Part shown: piece by piece, positions 49,537-60,522 of the stretch
How the letters are laid out: every line of letters starts with the position of its first letter
Numbering within the stretch: position 1 is the stretch's first letter
Assembly (NCBI RefSeq): GCF_002795425.1
Contig: NZ_PHHA01000018.1
Coordinates: 124,001-188,000, forward strand
DNA: 64,000 nucleotides
Reading direction: 5' to 3'
DNA from: Conservatibacter flavescens
GTDB taxonomy: Bacteria > Pseudomonadota > Gammaproteobacteria > Enterobacterales > Pasteurellaceae
Program-made: the position numbers and the translations under genes
Notes under the pieces: model-generated
The model's input: only the letters and a program-made list of their open reading frames with translations
What the model was told of the DNA's origin: nothing
The model's database searches: none

Positions 49537-50406
49537 TTATTGTACGCTTAATTTTAATAATAGAGGATTATGATCGGAACTATCGGTTTCGATGACATCA
49601 GCTTGCAGGACTTCTATTCCTCGAACAAAAACATGATCTAACGGGTTTGTTAGGAAGCGTGTACGCACATCGTTTTCGTAGTGAACTTCTTGTAATTGAT
49701 GTTGATGAGTAACTGCTTTAATTAATGCTAAGCGACTTTTGTTCCAGGTATTAAAATCACCGGCAAGAATGAGCGGGCCTTGATGAGCGCTAATAACCGT
49801 AATAATTTCATTCAATTGTTGTTGGTAGTTAGTTGGGTGCCATTCAAAATTGACCATATGTAGATTAACGACTAATAAAGATTGGCCATTTGCTAGCGGG
49901 TATGAGCTAGAGATACCTAGTTTAGGAATTTGGATCCAAGGCTCTTCTTCGGAGCTTACGCAATAGCTTTCGGGAGGATATGAAGATAAAATATTGACGC
50001 CACTTTGGTGGCTTAAAAATTCATAAGCTGAGGCATACAAAGAATAGGGGAAACGCGTGGCAAGTCGCTGTGGTAAGTTTTGTTTTGTGCTGACCTCTTG
50101 AAGTAATGCAAGAGAGGTATGATGAGAAAGTTTATCAAGTTCGTCTTCCCAGTTTTTATCAATGCCTTTGTGGAGATTCCAAACCAGCAAATTAAATTCT
50201 GTCGGAAAAATGATTGGCGTCTCAAAACGTGCGGCATAGCAGAACAGTTGTTCATTCGTGGAAACCAATGGTTGATATTTTTTGGCATATTTGCTGTTTA
50301 GGGTAATTTTAGGCTCACTATAGATCTCAAAACTATAGTGTAGAAAGACGATGGCGAGCGCCAAAAAAGCGAAAAGTGGATAAAGTAAAAGTTTTCGATT
50401 ACGCAT
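49537..50406 (-). CDS. Endonuclease/exonuclease/phosphatase family protein (YafD-like)
   Basis: 289-residue member of the EEP fold. An N-terminal hydrophobic segment (about 7-28) suggests a membrane anchor or signal. Conserved stretches are NLLVWNLHKG (metal-binding Asn), LLQEVS (Glu), LAGDFNTWN and SDHNPLLLKL (His). It resembles E. coli YafD, function unknown. The N-terminal anchor argues against a DNA-repair role. Confidence 0.8.
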   Translation of the reverse strand: MRNRKLLLYPLFAFLALAIVFLHYSFEIYSEPKITLNSKYAKKYQPLVSTNEQLFCYAARFETPIIFPTEFNLLVWNLHKGIDKNWEDELDKLSHHTSLALLQEVSTKQNLPQRLATRFPYSLYASAYEFLSHQSGVNILSSYPPESYCVSSEEEPWIQIPKLGISSSYPLANGQSLLVVNLHMVNFEWHPTNYQQQLNEIITVISAHQGPLILAGDFNTWNKSRLALIKAVTHQHQLQEVHYENDVRTRFLTNPLDHVFVRGIEVLQADVIETDSSDHNPLLLKLSVQ

Positions 50407-50580
50407 TTTTGAGTATTTGAAATATTTGTCTTTGTAATTTTACGGAGCTTACTTATACTACAGCGGTGTGAAATTGCGCCTATGTCATATGTTATAATAA
50501 TTTGCATAGTTTGGCAAAACTTAAAAACGGCTGACATTTTAATAAAATGTGAGTGAAACCTTCTTGTTTAAGGCATATGT

Positions 50581-51903
50581 ATGAGTATTTATACCTATAT
50601 TTGTTTTTTATCGGCATTATCCATTTTACTTGGTTTTTTGACGAGTAAAATCAGCGATAAGATTCAATCAACAATTGCGATTAGTGCTTCGGCAATGATT
50701 GGCTCCCTTGTATTGTTATTATTTGGTTATCTAGGTTGGTTTAATTTAGATACCATTGCCACAGAGACGATGAAACAGATTGATTTCAAGAGTTTCTTGT
50801 TAAATGGTATTCTTGGTTTTTTATTATTTGCGGGTGCATTAGGAATTAAATTGCCTGTCATGAAAGACCAAAAGTGGGAAATTACGACTTTCGCACTGTT
50901 CTCTACATTTGCATCAACATTCCTTATCGGCTTTGCTATTTATGGCGTTGCACATTTAATTGGATTAGACATTGATTTAGTCTATTGTATTTTATTTGGC
51001 GCGTTAATTTCTCCTGACGATCCGATTGCGGTATTGGCGATCATTAAAAATTTAAGAGCGCCGAAGCGTTTATCCATGCAAGTGGAAGGCGAGTCATTAT
51101 TTAATGATGGTGTAGGTTTAGTTATCTTTACGACGGTTTTTGCCGTGGCATTTGGTGGTCAAGAGCCTACCTTTGGCGGTATTGTAGGGTTATTTTTGCA
51201 AGAGGCTGTCGGCGGTATTCTATTTGGTTTAGTACTCGGATTTGTTGCACACTTATTGATTTCGAATACTGATGATGGAAGTTTAGAGATTCTATTAACT
51301 TTAACCATTCCTACTGCAGGATTTATGTTAGCGAATGTGTTACATGTATCGGGCGCATTAGCGATGGTGGTGTCTGGAATTATGGTGGGGAACTGGACAC
51401 GCCATAAAGGTTTTTCTGAACAAAGTCAGCGCTATTTAGATCATTTTTGGGAAATGATTGATCACTTCCTCAATTCATTGTTATTTTTCCTTATCGGTTT
51501 TGCGTTATTGTTAGTAGATTTTACGTTTAAAGGGTTTATTTTAATGTTGTTGGCTATTCCAATTTGTTTAGCGGCTCGTTATTCAAGTCTTTGGATGCCA
51601 TTCCAAGTGATGCAAAAATTTAGAACCTATAATCCTTATACGTTAAAAGTATTAACTTGGGGTGGTTTACGTGGTGGTTTATCCCTTGCTATGGCGTTAT
51701 CAGTGCCGAAAGGTGTCGCTTTCATTGGAGACAGTAATATGGATGTGAGCGATTTAATTCTGATTATGACTTATGCTGTTGTGATGTTCTCTATTTTGAT
51801 TCAAGGTGTGACGATTGAGAAAATGATTCAAAAGTCGAAATTAGTTGATCCAAATAAAGAAGAATATTTACGCCCAAGTCATAAGCTGTCTAAATTTCAC
51901 TAA
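50581..51903 (+). CDS. CPA1-family Na+/H+ antiporter
   Basis: 440-residue membrane antiporter with about twelve helices. The ion-binding pair lies in SPDDPIAVL (about 143-151) followed by EGESLFNDGVGLVIF (about 167-181), both diagnostic of NhaP/CPA1 proteins. It lacks the long C-terminal regulatory domain seen in CvrA or YjcE. It should exchange cytoplasmic Na+ or K+ for H+. Confidence 0.88.
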   Translation: MSIYTYICFLSALSILLGFLTSKISDKIQSTIAISASAMIGSLVLLLFGYLGWFNLDTIATETMKQIDFKSFLLNGILGFLLFAGALGIKLPVMKDQKWEITTFALFSTFASTFLIGFAIYGVAHLIGLDIDLVYCILFGALISPDDPIAVLAIIKNLRAPKRLSMQVEGESLFNDGVGLVIFTTVFAVAFGGQEPTFGGIVGLFLQEAVGGILFGLVLGFVAHLLISNTDDGSLEILLTLTIPTAGFMLANVLHVSGALAMVVSGIMVGNWTRHKGFSEQSQRYLDHFWEMIDHFLNSLLFFLIGFALLLVDFTFKGFILMLLAIPICLAARYSSLWMPFQVMQKFRTYNPYTLKVLTWGGLRGGLSLAMALSVPKGVAFIGDSNMDVSDLILIMTYAVVMFSILIQGVTIEKMIQKSKLVDPNKEEYLRPSHKLSKFH

Positions 51904-51915
51904 AATAAAATGATT

Positions 51916-51945
51916 CATGGCGGATATTATCCGCCATGTTTAAAT
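51916..51945. terminator. Hairpin between convergent antiporter gene and metC
   Basis: CATGGCGGAT (51916-51925) pairs with ATCCGCCATG (51929-51938) around a 3-base loop, then TTTAAAT. The T run is short. Confidence 0.7.
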
Positions 51946-51985
51946 TGATAGGTTAGCATCTAAATATTAGACAGATTATATCGCG

Positions 51986-53173
51986 CTATTTTAAGCGTTC
52001 AAATCCATGTTTAAGATCGGTAATTAAATCTTCTACCGCTTCTAATCCAATATGTATACGAATTAATGTGCCGGTTAAAGTGCGGTGAATATTGGGTCTG
52101 ATTTTGGCGATCTCTTCAGGTTGATTATAGAGAATTAAAGATTCGTATCCTCCCCAAGAATAAGCCATGCTGAATAACTCAAAATGATTCATGAACGCTT
52201 CGAGTTGTGTTTGGGTAAGTTTTTGGTTCAGTTCAAAACTGAATAGGCCACTTGCACCGAGAAAATCTCGTTGAAAAAATTCATGTCCAGGACAACTCGC
52301 TAAAGCAGGGTGGTAAACCGCCTTGACTTCTGGCTGAGTTGCGAGCCATTTTGCGATCGTAATACTGCTTTCTTCATGTTGCTTTAAGCGAATAGCCAAA
52401 GTTCGTAGGCCACGAGCAGTCATGTAAGCGGTATCCGCATCAACCATCTGCCCCATTAAGTAACTATTTTCACGTAATTGATCCCAGCAACGTGCGTTAG
52501 CAACTGCTGTTCCGATCATGGCATCAGAATGGCCAACGAGGTATTTCGTTCCCGCTTGGATTGAAATATCAATATCATGTTCTAATGCTTTAAATAGTGC
52601 CCCTCCTGACCAAGTGTTATCAATCATGATAACAATATTGGGGTTTATACGACGTGCGGTCTGCACAAGGGTTGGAGTGTCAGGTATTTCGAACGTCAGT
52701 GAGCTAGGGCTTTCTAGAAACAGGACTTTAGTATTCGGTTGAATAAGGTTGGCAATATCAGCCCCAATCATCGGATCATAATAGGTCGTTTCTATGCCCA
52801 TTTTTTTGAGAATTTTATTACAAAAGTCTTGAGTTGGCTCGTAGGCTGCACCCGTCATGAGTATATGATCACCATGTTCAACAAAAGCCAAAATGCTGTT
52901 ACTGACAGCTGCAGCTCCACATGGATAAAGATAGCAGCCGGCACCGCCTTCTAATTCGCACATCGCATCTTGTAAGGCAAAGTGAGTGAGTGTGCCACGA
53001 CGACCGTAAAATAACTCACCTTTTGCGCGATTGATGGTGGCATGTTTTTTTTGTGCTAAGTCTTCAAACACCAGAGAAGAGGCTCGTTGAATCACAGGGT
53101 TAACACTGCCCTGAGTGACACGTTGATTACGTCCTACATGAATAAGTGCGGTAGATAAATTATTTTTTTTCAT
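51986..53173 (-). CDS. metC: Cystathionine beta-lyase MetC
   Basis: 395-residue PLP enzyme making homocysteine from cystathionine, the last step before methionine. The PLP Lys210 is in [16 protein letters not shown], with [17 protein letters not shown] near the N-terminus, as in E. coli MetC. I start at ATG 53173, with GAGGAAA upstream; a TTG at 53185 has no support. Two uptake sequences lie in the gene (52078, 53144). Confidence 0.95.
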   Translation of the reverse strand: MKKNNLSTALIHVGRNQRVTQGSVNPVIQRASSLVFEDLAQKKHATINRAKGELFYGRRGTLTHFALQDAMCELEGGAGCYLYPCGAAAVSNSILAFVEHGDHILMTGAAYEPTQDFCNKILKKMGIETTYYDPMIGADIANLIQPNTKVLFLESPSSLTFEIPDTPTLVQTARRINPNIVIMIDNTWSGGALFKALEHDIDISIQAGTKYLVGHSDAMIGTAVANARCWDQLRENSYLMGQMVDADTAYMTARGLRTLAIRLKQHEESSITIAKWLATQPEVKAVYHPALASCPGHEFFQRDFLGASGLFSFELNQKLTQTQLEAFMNHFELFSMAYSWGGYESLILYNQPEEIAKIRPNIHRTLTGTLIRIHIGLEAVEDLITDLKHGFERLK

Positions 53174-53346
53174 ATATTTCCTCAAGACATCATTAAAAAT
53201 CAGCAGTTAACACAATTTGTTCGATTAAAATAATTGATTTAATAGATAAAAACAACTATTCAATTTAAATTCTGTTTTTTAAAATGACAAAGTAATCTTC
53301 CTTAGGAAGTTGAACCTATTCATTTAAACAAAAGGAGATCCTTAAG

Positions 53347-53949
53347 ATGGTATTAGTTACTCGTCAAGCACCAGACTTTGATGCAGCAGCAGTATTAGGC
53401 AACGGTGAAATCGTTGATAACTTTAATTTTAAAAGACATGTAGCGGGTAAACCTGCAGTGATCTTTTTCTATCCTTTAGATTTTACATTTGTTTGTCCAT
53501 CTGAGTTAATTGCTTTTGATCACCGTTATGAAGAATTCGCAAAACGTGGTGTTGAAGTTGTTGGTGTATCTATCGACTCACAATATAGCCACAATGCATG
53601 GCGTAAAACCCCAGTAGATAAAGGGGGTATCGGTGAAGTGAAATATGCGTTAGTGGCTGACGTAAAACACGAAATCGCACAAGCTTATGGTATTGAGCAT
53701 CCTGAAGCGGGCGTCGCTTTACGTGCTTCTTTCTTAATTGACAAACACGGTGTTGTTCGTCATCAAGTAGTAAATGATTTACCATTAGGTCGTAATATTG
53801 ATGAAATGTTACGTATGGTTGATGCCTTACAATTCCATGAAGAGCATGGTGAAGTTTGCCCTGCACAATGGGAGAAAGGTAAAGAAGGCATGAAAGACAA
53901 TCCAGATGGTGTTGCAAGCTATTTAAAACAACACGCAGATAAACTGTAA
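53347..53949 (+). CDS. Typical 2-Cys peroxiredoxin (AhpC/Prx1 group)
   Basis: 200-residue thiol peroxidase reducing peroxides. The peroxidatic Cys50 is in DFTFVCPSE and the resolving Cys171 in GEVCPAQW. The loop reads GGIGE (like the GGLG of peroxide-sensitive forms) but the C-terminal YF motif is missing, so sensitivity to over-oxidation cannot be called. GGAG precedes the ATG. An imperfect OxyR-like stretch upstream is too weak to claim. Confidence 0.92.
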   Translation: MVLVTRQAPDFDAAAVLGNGEIVDNFNFKRHVAGKPAVIFFYPLDFTFVCPSELIAFDHRYEEFAKRGVEVVGVSIDSQYSHNAWRKTPVDKGGIGEVKYALVADVKHEIAQAYGIEHPEAGVALRASFLIDKHGVVRHQVVNDLPLGRNIDEMLRMVDALQFHEEHGEVCPAQWEKGKEGMKDNPDGVASYLKQHADKL

Positions 53950-54001
53950 TTTGATTTCAAAGTAAGTATTTTAGCTTTTTATTTAGGAACATGATAAAGA
54001 T

Positions 54002-54026
54002 AAGCCACAGAAATGTGGCTTTTATT
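54002..54026 (+). terminator. Peroxiredoxin gene terminator
   Basis: AAGCCACA (54002-54009) and TGTGGCTT (54014-54021) with a GAAA loop, then TTATT. Confidence 0.8.
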
Positions 54027-54109
54027 ATGGGCTTAATGTCTTTTAGACCAGCCATACTTATTGCACTATTTGTACTTGTTTATCTTGTTTCGACATGAAT
54101 AGGCATAGG

Positions 54110-55111
54110 TCAAGAGCGGTTTTCTTCTGTTTCTGGTACGAGATCTAATTTTAACATTAAATCTCTGTCTCGATCTTCTTCCGTATTTTCAGTGACCAAT
54201 AATTTATCCCCATAAAAAATAGAATTGGCCCCCGCCATGAAACACATTGCTTGCATTTCTTCACTCATATTATGACGACCGGCAGATAAACGTACATAGC
54301 TTTTAGGCATAGTAATTCTCGCGACAGCAACAGTTCGAACAAATTCTGTCCAATCTAGTTTTTCTGCATCAAATAGAGGTGTCCCTTCAACAGCAACCAG
54401 TTGATTAATAGGAACTGATTCCGGCTGAGGATCTAAATTGGCTAGACTGGCAATTAAACCGGCGCGCTCTTTGCGGGTTTCGTTCATGCCAATAATTCCA
54501 CCACAACACACTTTTAATCCCGCATTACGTACTTTGCCTAGCGTATTTAATCGATCATCAAAGTCTCGAGTGCCGATAATTTGATGATAATGCTCAGGGG
54601 CAGTATCGAGGTTGTGGTTATAATAGTCTAAACCCGCTTCTTTGAGTTTTTCTGCCATACCGTCTTGTAGTAGCCCAAAAGTGCCGCAGGTTTCTAACCC
54701 TAAGGCTTTTACTCCTTTAATGATTTCCGTCATTTTCTCAATGTCTTTGGGTTTAGGGCCTCGCCATGCGGCCCCCATACAGAAACGTCCAGCGCCTCTA
54801 GCTTTCGCAATTCGCGCTTTTGCGAGAATATCTTCAATGTCTAGCAGCGCTTGATTTTGTATTCCCGTTTGATAGCGGGCAGACTGCGGACAGTAGTGGC
54901 AGTCTTCGGGACAGCCACCGGTTTTGATAGACATCAGTGTTGATAACTGAATTGTGGTCGGATTGAAATGTTGACGATGAACGTTAGCAGCTCGGAAAAT
55001 AAGATCTAAAAAAGGTGTCTCAAATAATGCCTCAACTTTGCACACAGACCAATATTCTACCGAAGGATGCGGGGTAAGGGATTGAATATGTAATGGTGTT
55101 GTGATTGTCAT
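54110..55111 (-). CDS. bioB: Biotin synthase BioB
   Basis: 333-residue radical-SAM enzyme inserting sulfur into dethiobiotin. The SAM cluster is [10 protein letters not shown] (Cys67, 71, 74), and [20 protein letters not shown] and [10 protein letters not shown] follow as in E. coli BioB. It stands alone; the other biotin genes are not in the window. I saw no clear BirA operator in the 205-base gap to tsaB. Confidence 0.96.
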   Translation of the reverse strand: MTITTPLHIQSLTPHPSVEYWSVCKVEALFETPFLDLIFRAANVHRQHFNPTTIQLSTLMSIKTGGCPEDCHYCPQSARYQTGIQNQALLDIEDILAKARIAKARGAGRFCMGAAWRGPKPKDIEKMTEIIKGVKALGLETCGTFGLLQDGMAEKLKEAGLDYYNHNLDTAPEHYHQIIGTRDFDDRLNTLGKVRNAGLKVCCGGIIGMNETRKERAGLIASLANLDPQPESVPINQLVAVEGTPLFDAEKLDWTEFVRTVAVARITMPKSYVRLSAGRHNMSEEMQAMCFMAGANSIFYGDKLLVTENTEEDRDRDLMLKLDLVPETEENRS

Positions 55112-55316
55112 GGTTTATGTTCCTTGTATTATTAAAGTAGGTAAACACATTCAAAGTATATGTATTTTCCTGATGGAATCCAAGAGGATTTACAATTGGG
55201 CTTGTTGATTCTTGTTTTTATTTGCGCTGTTGGTAAGCCGAAACAACTATGATAAAATTCTCTCTAATTTTGTAAAAATAATTTAGGGCGATAGACCTTA
55301 ATATCGTGATAATACT

Positions 55317-56027
55317 ATGACAACTTTATTAGCTTTAGATACATCAACGGAAGCTTGTTCTGTGGCATTATGGCACAACGGTGAGATCACTCATATAGAT
55401 GAGTTGGCACAACGAACACATACTCAGCGTATTTTGCCATTAATTGATAGGATTTTAGCTGAATCACAAGTGAGTTTATCGCAGGTTGATGCCTTAGTTT
55501 TTGGACGAGGACCGGGCAGTTTTACCGGTGTGCGTGTTGGTGCGGGTATCGCACAAGGATTAGCATTTGGTGCGGATTTGCCAGTGATTCCAGTGTCCAA
55601 CTTAGTTGCGATGGCTCAAGCGGCTTATGAGCAACTCGGCGTGACGAAAGTGCTTACTGCAATTGATGCGAGAATGAATGAGGTTTATTTTGCTCAGTTA
55701 GTTGCCGAAAAAGTGCGGTCTGATTTTGGTGATTTTTTGTATTGGCGAGAACAACAAGTTGAACAAGTCATTAGTCCCGAAAAATTAGTCGCACAATGTG
55801 AGAGCTTAGATAATACTTGGTATAAGGTAGGAACTGGTTGGACAGCATACGAGTTGCTGCAGTCAATCAATGGCCAAAGTACGGACATTCATTTGCCATC
55901 AGCACGTTATATGTTATGTTTGGCCTTGCCTCTTTGGCAGCAAAAACAATTTATTAGCGCGATTGAAATTGAACCTGTGTATTTGCGTAATGAAGTTACG
56001 TGGAAAAAATTACCCGGCCGAGAATAG
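55317..56027 (+). CDS. tsaB: tRNA threonylcarbamoyladenosine biosynthesis protein TsaB
   Basis: 236-residue ASKHA-fold protein that supports TsaD in making t6A37 of tRNAs. N-terminal LLALDTSTEACSVAL and the GRGPGSFTGVRVG motif (about 63-75) are diagnostic. An uptake sequence lies within at 55711. The next gene, slp, starts 11 bases after the stop. Confidence 0.95.
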   Translation: MTTLLALDTSTEACSVALWHNGEITHIDELAQRTHTQRILPLIDRILAESQVSLSQVDALVFGRGPGSFTGVRVGAGIAQGLAFGADLPVIPVSNLVAMAQAAYEQLGVTKVLTAIDARMNEVYFAQLVAEKVRSDFGDFLYWREQQVEQVISPEKLVAQCESLDNTWYKVGTGWTAYELLQSINGQSTDIHLPSARYMLCLALPLWQQKQFISAIEIEPVYLRNEVTWKKLPGRE

Positions 56028-56038
56028 AGGGATTAAGC

Positions 56039-56581
56039 ATGAGAAAACTATTAATTTGTTTACCGCTCTTTTTATTGTTAAACGCTTGTATATCCGCGCC
56101 TCCAGGTTTAGAGAAAAGTGAATTTAGAGTGCAAAATTTACGTAAACTGAGCCCTGACGATTATGCTTGCCAGTGTAAAGAAGTGCGTTTTGGTGGCAAA
56201 ATTATTGCTGCGACTGCATTGCAGAATAAAACTAAAATTGAAGTCTTGAGCTTACCTATCGCCAGTTTTTCAGCAAAGCCCGTGTTAACTTCTACCAGTG
56301 ATGGGCGCTTTATGGCATATTTAGAGGGATTTGTCGACCCTGAAACATTGAAAGACCAATATATTACGGTAGTTGGTCGTTTAATGGGAATGGAAAAAGG
56401 AAAAATTGATGAGGCGAATTATGATTATCCCCTCATTCAAGTACAGCATTATAAACGTTGGAAATTAGTTGAAGAATATTATTATGATCCCGATGATTGG
56501 TATGATTACTGGGAAAGTCGCCGTTTTGGTGGATTCTTCTTTTTCCGTCCAGAGCCTCGTTTACGTTATAACTTATATTAA
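56039..56581 (+). CDS. slp: Slp family outer-membrane lipoprotein
   Basis: 180-residue lipoprotein with lipobox LLNAC (Cys17). The Slp core ([37 protein letters not shown]) is clear. In E. coli Slp is induced in stationary phase and starvation. I start at ATG 56039 with AGAGGG upstream; a frame from 56000 lies inside tsaB. The C-terminus is rich in Tyr and Asp (residues 150-165). Confidence 0.9.
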   Translation: MRKLLICLPLFLLLNACISAPPGLEKSEFRVQNLRKLSPDDYACQCKEVRFGGKIIAATALQNKTKIEVLSLPIASFSAKPVLTSTSDGRFMAYLEGFVDPETLKDQYITVVGRLMGMEKGKIDEANYDYPLIQVQHYKRWKLVEEYYYDPDDWYDYWESRRFGGFFFFRPEPRLRYNLY

Positions 56582-56595
56582 AAAAAGGATTAAAA

Positions 56596-58284
56596 ATGGA
56601 AAAGCCTTGGTTTAAAAATTATCCTGAAGGTGCTGAGCGAGAAATTGATACGCAAAAATATGCCTCAATTCTCGATATGTTTGAAAATGCGGTGCGTGAA
56701 CACCCAGATCGTGCTGCCTACGTTAATATGGGGCAAGAATTAACTTTTCGTAAATTAGAAGAACGCAGCCGAGCGTTCGCCGCTTATTTGCAAAATGAAT
56801 TGAAACTGAAAAAAGGAGACAGAGTGGCCTTAATGATGCCCAATCTGTTGCAATACCCGATAGCATTATTTGGTATTTTGCGTGCGGGTATGGTGGTTGT
56901 TAATGTGAACCCTCTTTATACGCCGAGAGAACTAGAGCATCAATTGCAAGATAGTGGGGCAGTGGCGATTGTGATCGTTTCTAATTTTGCTTCAACGCTG
57001 GAAAAAGTTGTGTTTAATACCCAAATTAAGCATGTTATTTTATCGCGTATGGGCGATCAGCTTTCTTTTGGCAAGCGTACATTAGTTAATTTTGTGGTGA
57101 AGTATGTTAAAAAATTAGTACCAAAATATAAGCTGCCTCATGCTGCTACATTCCGAGAAGTGTTAAGTATAGGGAAACATCGTCAATATGTTAGGCCGGA
57201 TTTAGGTCGCAATGATCTTGCTTTTTTACAATATACAGGGGGAACAACCGGTGTTGCAAAAGGCGCGATGTTATCTCATGGCAATATTATTGCGAATGTT
57301 TTTCAGGCTATGTGGATCGCGGAGCCATTTGTTGGAAACAATAAACAAACTCGTAAAGCTGTTATTGCCTTACCGCTGTACCATATTTTTGCATTAACAG
57401 TAAATTGTTTATTGTTTATTGAATTAGGTATTACAGGGATTTTAATCACGAATCCGCGTGATATTGATGGCTTTGTGAAAGAATTGAAAAAACACCGTTT
57501 TATTGCGATTACGGGAGTAAATACGTTATTTAATGCTTTATTAAATAATGAAAATTTCAAAGAAATTGATTTTTCTTCATTAAAGCTATCCGTTGGTGGT
57601 GGAATGTCTGTGCAGCAATCTGTGGCAAGCCGTTGGGCTCAGACAACGGGGTGTCATATTATTGAAGGTTATGGTATGACAGAATGTTCACCACTTATTG
57701 CGGCTTGTCCAGTGAATATGGAAAAACATAACGGCAGCATTGGCGTGCCGGTCCCCAATACGGATATTCGTATTGTTAAAGAAGATGGGACAGAGGCCTC
57801 ACTTGGTGAACCAGGTGAGCTATGGGTCAAGGGTGAGCAAGTTATGCAAGGTTATTGGCAACGTCCGGAAGCGACAGCAGAAGTATTGCAAGATGGCTGG
57901 CTAGCGACAGGAGATATTGTGATACAAGATGAGCAATATTATTTACGTATTGTCGATCGCAAGAAAGATATGATTCTGGTTTCTGGATTTAATGTATATC
58001 CAAATGAGATCGAAGATGTTGTCATGCTGAATTATAAAGTATCTGAAGTGGTTGCAATTGGAGTACCCAATGAGGTCTCGGGCGAAACAGTGAAAATTTT
58101 TGTGGTGAAAAAAGACGAAAGTTTAACCCGTGATGAATTGCGTAAGCATTGTCGTGAACATTTAACCGGATATAAAGTACCAAAAGAGATTGAATTTAGA
58201 GAAGAATTGCCAAAATCCAATGTAGGTAAGATTTTACGCCGTGTGTTACGCGATGAAGAATTGGCTAATCGTCCTACAAATTAG
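56596..58284 (+). CDS. fadD: Long-chain fatty acyl-CoA ligase FadD
   Basis: 562-residue ANL-family enzyme (E. coli 561) activating fatty acids to acyl-CoA. ATP motif [12 protein letters not shown] (about 213-224), [10 protein letters not shown] (A5), TGDI (A7) and [21 protein letters not shown] (A8) are intact, with the C-terminal Lys in [17 protein letters not shown] precedes the ATG. Unlike FadI and FadJ here, the active site is complete. Confidence 0.95.
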   Translation: MEKPWFKNYPEGAEREIDTQKYASILDMFENAVREHPDRAAYVNMGQELTFRKLEERSRAFAAYLQNELKLKKGDRVALMMPNLLQYPIALFGILRAGMVVVNVNPLYTPRELEHQLQDSGAVAIVIVSNFASTLEKVVFNTQIKHVILSRMGDQLSFGKRTLVNFVVKYVKKLVPKYKLPHAATFREVLSIGKHRQYVRPDLGRNDLAFLQYTGGTTGVAKGAMLSHGNIIANVFQAMWIAEPFVGNNKQTRKAVIALPLYHIFALTVNCLLFIELGITGILITNPRDIDGFVKELKKHRFIAITGVNTLFNALLNNENFKEIDFSSLKLSVGGGMSVQQSVASRWAQTTGCHIIEGYGMTECSPLIAACPVNMEKHNGSIGVPVPNTDIRIVKEDGTEASLGEPGELWVKGEQVMQGYWQRPEATAEVLQDGWLATGDIVIQDEQYYLRIVDRKKDMILVSGFNVYPNEIEDVVMLNYKVSEVVAIGVPNEVSGETVKIFVVKKDESLTRDELRKHCREHLTGYKVPKEIEFREELPKSNVGKILRRVLRDEELANRPTN

Positions 58285-58327
58285 CTTTTATTCTCAGAGA
58301 CACGATAAATGACTTTGTCAGTGGTTC

Positions 58328-58356
58328 AGGGCGAATATTTATTCGCCCTCGTTTTT
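58328..58356 (+). terminator. fadD terminator
   Basis: AGGGCGAAT (58328-58336) pairs with ATTCGCCCT (58341-58349) over ATTT, then CGTTTTT. Confidence 0.85.
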
Positions 58357-58378
58357 GCTTGTAATGGAATAATTATTT

Positions 58379-59557
58379 ATGAATACCCCCATGCCAAAAG
58401 AAATTCAAAATCTACCGCACTTTACTATTGTGACAACAGATGAAGCACTAAAACGCGTTTGTGCTCAGGCGGCTCAAAAAAGCGTAGTTGCGTTAGATAC
58501 AGAGTTTATTCGGATACGTAGTTATTACCCTAAACTAGGATTGATCCAACTTTATGATGGCGAACAGGTTAGCTTGATTGATCCTATAACAATCACTGAT
58601 TTTTCACCTTTTGTCGCATTATTAGCTAATGCCAATGTGACAAAAGTACTTCATGCCTGCTTTGAAGATCTTGAAGTGTTTCAACAAACTTTTCAGCAAT
58701 GTCCAGCACCAATGTATGATACGCAGTTGATGGCAAACTTTTTAGGCTTCCCAAACTCTACTGGTTTTGCAACGCTCATTCAACATTATTTCCATCTCAC
58801 TTTAGATAAAGGCGCTTCTCGTACGGATTGGTTAGCACGTCCTTTATCTGAACAACAATTACGATATGCGGCGGCTGATGTATGGTACTTATTGCCACTA
58901 TTTTATAAGATGGAAGCTGAATTATCCTCAACGTCTTGGTTAGACGCAGCTAAACAAGACAGCGCAATACTTTGCCAACTACGCAATCAGGAAAAAAATG
59001 CGCACCATGCTTATTTTTCAATTCCTAATGCTTGGAAACTGAATCCTGAAGAATTAGCGCGTTTGCACTTACTGGCTAAGTGGCGACAAGAAGAAGCGAT
59101 TAGACGAGATCTTGCGTTAAATTTTGTAGTAAAAAGTGACAGTTTATGGGCTGTTGCCAAATATGCCCCAAAGCATACTTCTGACTTATTAGCTTTGGGC
59201 TTACATCAATCAGAAGTTCGTATACATGGTAAAAAATTGCTCTTACTAGTGGAACAAGCTAAGCGTTTATCTCCAGAAAGCTATCCGCCTAAAATTAAAC
59301 GTTTAGTAGATGATCCTCGTTATAAATTCGCCATAAAACAATTACAGAAAGGCTTGAAAGAGGTTGCCCCGATTGGACTTGCTCCTGAAGTGCTAGCCAG
59401 TAAAAAAAGTTTAGAAAATTTGTTAGCATGGCAATGGGCGGAAGATAAAACCACATTAAGTCAACCTGAATTATTAAAAGGTTGGCGTAAAGAATATGGC
59501 GAAAAATTACTGATGAAATTAGACGGTAGAGAATGTTGCCATACAGAAAGCACATAA
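58379..59557 (+). CDS. rnd: Ribonuclease D
   Basis: 392-residue 3'-5' exonuclease trimming tRNA precursors. The DEDD residues lie in ALDTEFIR (Asp40, Glu42), HACFEDLEVF and YAAADVWYL; C-terminal HRDC domains follow. Length fits E. coli RNase D (375). An uptake sequence is near the start (58414). A small stem, GTCTAT/ATAGAC (59579-59593), lies after the stop without a real T run. Confidence 0.94.
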   Translation: MNTPMPKEIQNLPHFTIVTTDEALKRVCAQAAQKSVVALDTEFIRIRSYYPKLGLIQLYDGEQVSLIDPITITDFSPFVALLANANVTKVLHACFEDLEVFQQTFQQCPAPMYDTQLMANFLGFPNSTGFATLIQHYFHLTLDKGASRTDWLARPLSEQQLRYAAADVWYLLPLFYKMEAELSSTSWLDAAKQDSAILCQLRNQEKNAHHAYFSIPNAWKLNPEELARLHLLAKWRQEEAIRRDLALNFVVKSDSLWAVAKYAPKHTSDLLALGLHQSEVRIHGKKLLLLVEQAKRLSPESYPPKIKRLVDDPRYKFAIKQLQKGLKEVAPIGLAPEVLASKKSLENLLAWQWAEDKTTLSQPELLKGWRKEYGEKLLMKLDGRECCHTEST

Positions 59558-59619
59558 CGTCTATTTCATAGACAAGTCGTGTTTATGGATAATAATCAAG
59601 GGCTATCGTGAAAGGCATT

Positions 59620-60522
59620 TTAGGTTTTTATACTATTGAGCAATGTTTTTTTCGCTGTTTGCAAATGTCTTTTTAATTCGGTAATAGCGCCTAAATCATT
59701 GCGACTAATAATTTTAACGAGCAGTGCGAGGTGTTCTTCAACGGCTAGAATATTTCTAGTAATAAGGTCACTATTATCCCATTGATAGTGAAAATGAAAA
59801 ATGACGGAAAGTAATTCTAGAAAGTCATCAATAAAAGGATTTTCTGCGGCGGATAAAATTAAGCGATGTAGTCTATGATCTAAGATAGAAAAATCCATAT
59901 AATTTTCAACAATGCGATCTCTTAACGCGCGATGTTCTTGTAAGAGAATCTTCATTTCATTCCATCTAACATCACTTTTGGGTAAATTCATAAAGCAATT
60001 TAAGGCGTGACATTCCAACATTTCCCGTAGTTCAAAGAGCTTGTCAGCATAGTGCGGTGTAAATTCAATGAGTTTCCATCTACCTCGTGCTAAAGCGGTG
60101 ATTAATTTAAAACGCGAAAACTGAATTAAATATTCTCTTACGGTGAAAATATCAACATTAGCATTTTTAGCAAGTGCTAATTCGCTAAATTCATCACCAG
60201 GCTTGATATGTTTCTTTTGAATCGCAGATTTAAAATAATTTTCGATACGTTCGTAATGATTGTGGTGAGATTTTTTTGTATGAATATAAAGACACTTATC
60301 TTCCAATGTGGGTAAACGGCGGATATAAGCGATGTTATGACGATATTCAATAATTCCTTTTTCTTCCAAATATTGTGTTGCATGGCGGATCGTTGTTCGG
60401 CTGACATTATATAGGTCTGCTAATGCAGATTGAGAGGGAAGGGGAGAAATTAATAGTTCGTTCAAAATAGAATCAATAATTTGATTAATAATATCGTACC
60501 GTAAATTTAAATTTTTGCTCAT
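59620..60522 (-). CDS. GntR-family regulator with two winged-helix modules (LgoR/YjjM-like)
   Basis: 300-residue regulator. The N-terminal winged helix is at about 8-68 (SQSALADLYNVSRTTIRHATQYLEEKGIIEYR). A second GntR-like winged helix fits residues 90-152 (YFKSAIQKKHIKPGDEFSE then VDIFTVREYLIQF and RGRWKLIEF). An FCD ligand domain follows (about 155-300). FCD regulators normally have one such head and are about 230 long; E. coli YjjM (LgoR) has about this size. It is divergent from the dehydrogenase gene and probably controls it and the transporter. Confidence 0.8.
   Translation of the reverse strand: MSKNLNLRYDIINQIIDSILNELLISPLPSQSALADLYNVSRTTIRHATQYLEEKGIIEYRHNIAYIRRLPTLEDKCLYIHTKKSHHNHYERIENYFKSAIQKKHIKPGDEFSELALAKNANVDIFTVREYLIQFSRFKLITALARGRWKLIEFTPHYADKLFELREMLECHALNCFMNLPKSDVRWNEMKILLQEHRALRDRIVENYMDFSILDHRLHRLILSAAENPFIDDFLELLSVIFHFHYQWDNSDLITRNILAVEEHLALLVKIISRNDLGAITELKRHLQTAKKTLLNSIKT

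Noticed and set aside
53223-53259. OxyR-like site upstream of the peroxiredoxin gene
   Set aside because: ATAG and CTAT elements are present but at wrong spacing (10 instead of 7), and the outer elements match poorly.
53991-54098. 36-codon reading frame with AGGA upstream and a hydrophobic end (after the peroxiredoxin gene)
   Set aside because: It runs straight through the peroxiredoxin terminator hairpin and T tract, so most transcripts would lack its stop codon. No sign of selection can be seen from one sequence.
55112-55316. BirA operator before bioB
   Set aside because: Only a GGTAAAC-like fragment is present; no second half at the needed spacing.
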